Source of the DNA: Microbulbifer agarilyticus
GTDB taxonomy: Bacteria; Pseudomonadota; Gammaproteobacteria; Pseudomonadales; Cellvibrionaceae
NCBI RefSeq assembly: GCF_019800665.1
Contig: NZ_JAHVKO010000001.1
Span: 248,001-312,000, forward strand
Length of the DNA: 64,000 bases
Direction: 5' to 3'
Positions 63,960-64,000 of the stretch are shown here, in pieces (position 1 is the stretch's first letter; the number at the start of each line of letters is the position of its first letter). Made by a program: the position numbers and the translations under genes. The notes under the pieces are model-generated. The model ran no database searches. It was not told the DNA's origin and was given only the letters and a program-made list of their open reading frames with translations.

Positions 63960-64000
63960 CGTTCTATTCGCGTAGTTTCAATTTTTGTGGAATTTGGCGA

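Overview
The window is a chromosomal segment of a free-living, probably marine gammaproteobacterium, most like the Cellvibrionales/Microbulbifer group. The evidence is a moderately GC-rich composition, gammaproteobacterial housekeeping genes (dusC, ppnN, mnmC, fldB, gcvR, epmC, pdxB, queF, yheU), a Na+-pumping oxaloacetate decarboxylase, a sodium/solute symporter, a sulfatase and an RND pump. No insertion sequences, prophage genes or CRISPR arrays were seen. The genus is an inference from gene content.

Region 1 (1-13.8 kb) is the most distinctive part and reads as a peptidoglycan-fragment (N-acetylmuramic acid, MurNAc) utilisation locus. A plus-strand run holds an Orn/Lys/Arg-type decarboxylase (cut by the left edge), a lipoprotein fusing a VanX-type D-Ala-D-Ala dipeptidase to a NamZ/DUF1343 exo-muramidase domain, a NagX-type membrane acyltransferase, glcDEF and a secreted C39-like cysteine peptidase. 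It converges on a minus-strand operon of a sodium/solute symporter, a BadF-type sugar kinase and murQ, with a divergent RpiR regulator. The inferred route is: trim and cleave cell-wall fragments outside the cytoplasm, import MurNAc with Na+, phosphorylate it, split MurNAc-6-phosphate into GlcNAc-6-phosphate and D-lactate with MurQ, and oxidise the D-lactate with GlcDEF. A 13-bp motif occurs both in the symporter/rpiR intergenic region and inside a promoter-like sequence behind rpiR that leads to a terminator, suggesting a small co-regulated RNA.

Region 2 (13.8-27 kb) carries ppnN, a tRNA-Arg, dusC, the oadGAB sodium pump operon, djlA, bolA, an OmpW-type porin, the cbpA-cbpM co-chaperone pair, a Ca2+/Na+ antiporter and a DUF533 protein.

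Region 3 (26.6-47.2 kb) is mostly housekeeping: a serine hydrolase, recQ, small envelope proteins, mnmC, fldB, trmL, gcvR, an exported methyltransferase-like protein, yheU with an alpha/beta hydrolase, tusA, and a tightly coupled chain of epmC, a 5'-3' exonuclease, pdxB and an ATP-NAD kinase-like gene. These are followed by an RNA methyltransferase-like gene, alaA and msrB.

Region 4 (47.2-64 kb) has a DUF1499 protein, a four-gene tRNA operon (Glu-Gly-Glu-Gly) behind a strong promoter, a YadGH-type ABC exporter, queF, a membrane class III nucleotidyl cyclase, a YdjA-type nitroreductase, a tRNA-Ser followed by a highly structured intergenic element, a PQQ-type sugar dehydrogenase, a secreted amidohydrolase, a sulfatase and an RND efflux pair. 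Several genes serve wobble-base tRNA modification (mnmC, tusA, trmL, queF), and tRNA-Glu(UUC), a substrate of the first two, is encoded here.
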